From: Calendula officinalis
Taxonomy: Eukaryota; Streptophyta; Magnoliopsida; Asterales; Asteraceae
DNA length: 64,000 nt
Direction of reading: 5' to 3'
Assembly (NCBI GenBank): GCA_963853835.1
Contig: OY970835.1
Coordinates: 35,724,047 to 35,788,046, forward strand
Made by a program: the position numbers and the translations under genes
Shown: positions 62,874 to 64,000 of the stretch, piece after piece
Numbering within the stretch: position 1 is the stretch's first letter
Layout: each line of letters starts with the position of its first letter
The notes under the pieces: model-generated
The model's database searches: none
Told to the model about the DNA's origin: nothing
The model's input: the letters and a program-made list of their open reading frames with translations, nothing else

Positions 62874-64000
62874 TGTAACGACCCGAAATTTGTAAATAAA
62901 CAAATATGTAAAAAATATGATAATTATGGATAAATCATACTCCCTCCATCCCTAAATAAAGTTCCCATTTCACCTTCAAGTTTTGTCCCTAAATAAAGTT
63001 CCCATTTCTAAAACTTAAGGGACCCACTTAATATAATAATATTATTACCAATACTTTCACCACTAACTATCTCTTAAAACACTTTCTCTCTCCAATCAAA
63101 CCTTATATTTTATTCAAAAGTAATACCAAATACCCCACCACTAACTATCTCCTAAAATGTTGTGCCCAACACAAATGGGAACTTTATTTAGGGACGGAGG
63201 GAGTATTAAACACGTGGAAATTGGTTTCGTGTCATTTGGACACCGTACGGGAAAATTATGGGCGAAACCGGGTCAAGACACTTGATGAAAAGTGCAGCCC
63301 TGCTGCCTTAAGGAGTTCGCGACGCGAACTATGGATCACGATCGGGAAGTCGGGCCAGGGAGTTTGGCTATCGGGCGCGAAGTAGATCGCGTCGAGTTAG
63401 CGATCGCTAAGTTGGCGTTCGATGTGCGGAGTTAGCGACGCGAACTAGTTCTCGTCGCGAAGTCTGGTCGTGCAGCTTTAAAGACGGGTTGAGCTCATTT
63501 ATTGCAAAGAAAAAAAACCCTAGTTTTCTCCCACTCGAGTTTGTGGACGATTTTGGGTGTGAATCATCATTTGGAGCAGATTTCTTGGTCAAATCTTGTG
63601 ATTCTTCACTCCTAGTTGAAGATTAAAGGTATATCTTCAATCCTTTGTAGTTGTAGCTTTAGATATATGGGTTTAGAAGCTTGAGGTTGAAACCCTAGTT
63701 CTTGGGGTTATGGGTTATGGTGTTATAAATGGTGTATACACTTAATAGATGGTATATTAACAAGTGAAACAAGTGTATGATTATGATTTGTAAGAATCTT
63801 AAGGGTTGGTTAAACCTAGGGTTTGGTAAATCATCATATTTGGGGGAAATAGATTGATGGGTGTTATCTAGAGGTAGATGAACACATTATTAGTAGATTG
63901 TGATGTTGAACATTGTATGATCTCTGTATTAGGCTTCCGGTGAAGTCTTGGAGTTTGATCAAATTGTTGGAACGAGGAAACCGGCGGAAAGAATACGATT
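62874..64000 (+). repeat. 3' LTR of copy 2 (incomplete)
   Basis: Starts TGTAACGACCCG as the 5' LTR does and follows it closely, with a few single-base differences (for example near 63452 and 63657-63666). Interrupted by a MITE at 62940-63203; continues past the window edge. Confidence 0.9.
62940..63203. mobile_element. Stowaway-type MITE in 3' LTR
   Basis: 264 bp flanked by TA (62938-62939, 63204-63205). The 5' LTR has the uninterrupted site ATCATATTAAAC, which proves both the insertion and the TA duplication, and dates it after the LTR element. Confidence 0.95.

Larger units (their letters stand above)
54866..64000 (-). mobile_element. hAT element with transposase remnant, cut by LTR element; right end outside window
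   Basis: Begins TAGAGGTGCACAAACCGGTT, followed by CCGGTT/ACCGG repeats, exactly the end type of the 684-bp element at 11874. The preceding octamer GTCACCAC (54858-54865) is the presumed target duplication. The transposase gene reads on the minus strand from 56886 to 55310; its 5' part is displaced beyond the LTR element and the window end. Confidence 0.7.
56887..64000 (+). mobile_element. Ty3-type LTR retrotransposon, copy 2 (gag-protease only), truncated by window end
   Basis: Same family as 358-8329: identical LTR start and end, the same PBS, gag and non-coding 3' half. Inserted in the hAT transposase gene; the five bases before it are ACTAG. The 3' LTR is incomplete in the window (1,127 of an expected 2,013 bp including its MITE). 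LTRs are nearly identical to each other. Confidence 0.9.

Overview
This is nuclear DNA of a flowering plant, almost certainly a eudicot. The evidence is intron-bearing genes with GT-AG (and one GC-AG) introns, a thylakoid-lumen PsbP-domain protein gene, a WIP-type zinc-finger gene, two mitochondrial ADP/ATP carrier genes, and a dense layer of plant-type transposons. Several repeat styles (SINE-like tails, LTR sequence, ACCCG/ACCGG-rich hAT ends) would fit Asteraceae, but that is a weak guess. Only about 5% of the window is host coding sequence.

Layout. 1-8.65 kb: a young non-autonomous Ty3-type LTR element (358-8329, TSD ATGAT) sits inside an older hAT-like element (5-8648). 9.3-11.8 kb: ADP/ATP carrier gene 1 on the minus strand, with a 684-bp hAT element just upstream of its promoter. 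14.0-32.2 kb: a run of Helitron-like elements on the minus strand, recognised by CTAG ends next to GC hairpins and by TCTxTACTA-type starts. They carry gene fragments (RAD23, a PRP19-like exon) and are riddled with hAT, LINE and tRNA-like insertions. 33.5-36.0 kb: ADP/ATP carrier gene 2, a duplicate of gene 1. 38.2-41.3 kb: a plus-strand Helitron with a DDI1 fragment and the tail of a Helitron-type helicase. 42.9-45.6 kb: a WIP zinc-finger gene broken by two small deletions. 46.7-48.8 kb: two apparently intact convergent genes, a small Cys/His-rich, probably plastid protein and the thylakoid lumenal 19-kDa protein. 49-54.8 kb: mostly AT-rich non-coding DNA with MITEs. 54.9 kb to the end: a hAT element with a decayed transposase gene, cut by a second copy of the same Ty3-type family whose 3' LTR contains a Stowaway MITE and runs off the window.

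The host genes do not form a pathway. The two carriers are paralogues for mitochondrial ATP export; the lumenal and Cys/His proteins are probably plastid proteins. The most informative signals are: captured ubiquitin-pathway fragments in three Helitrons; a probable gene-conversion tract between the two carrier genes; a gag-protease-only LTR family present twice; a hAT transposase remnant that shares its ends with a short element 43 kb away; and a perfect 46-bp inverted repeat with a 1-nt centre. All identifications were made by eye from translated sequence and remembered family motifs; no database search was run.
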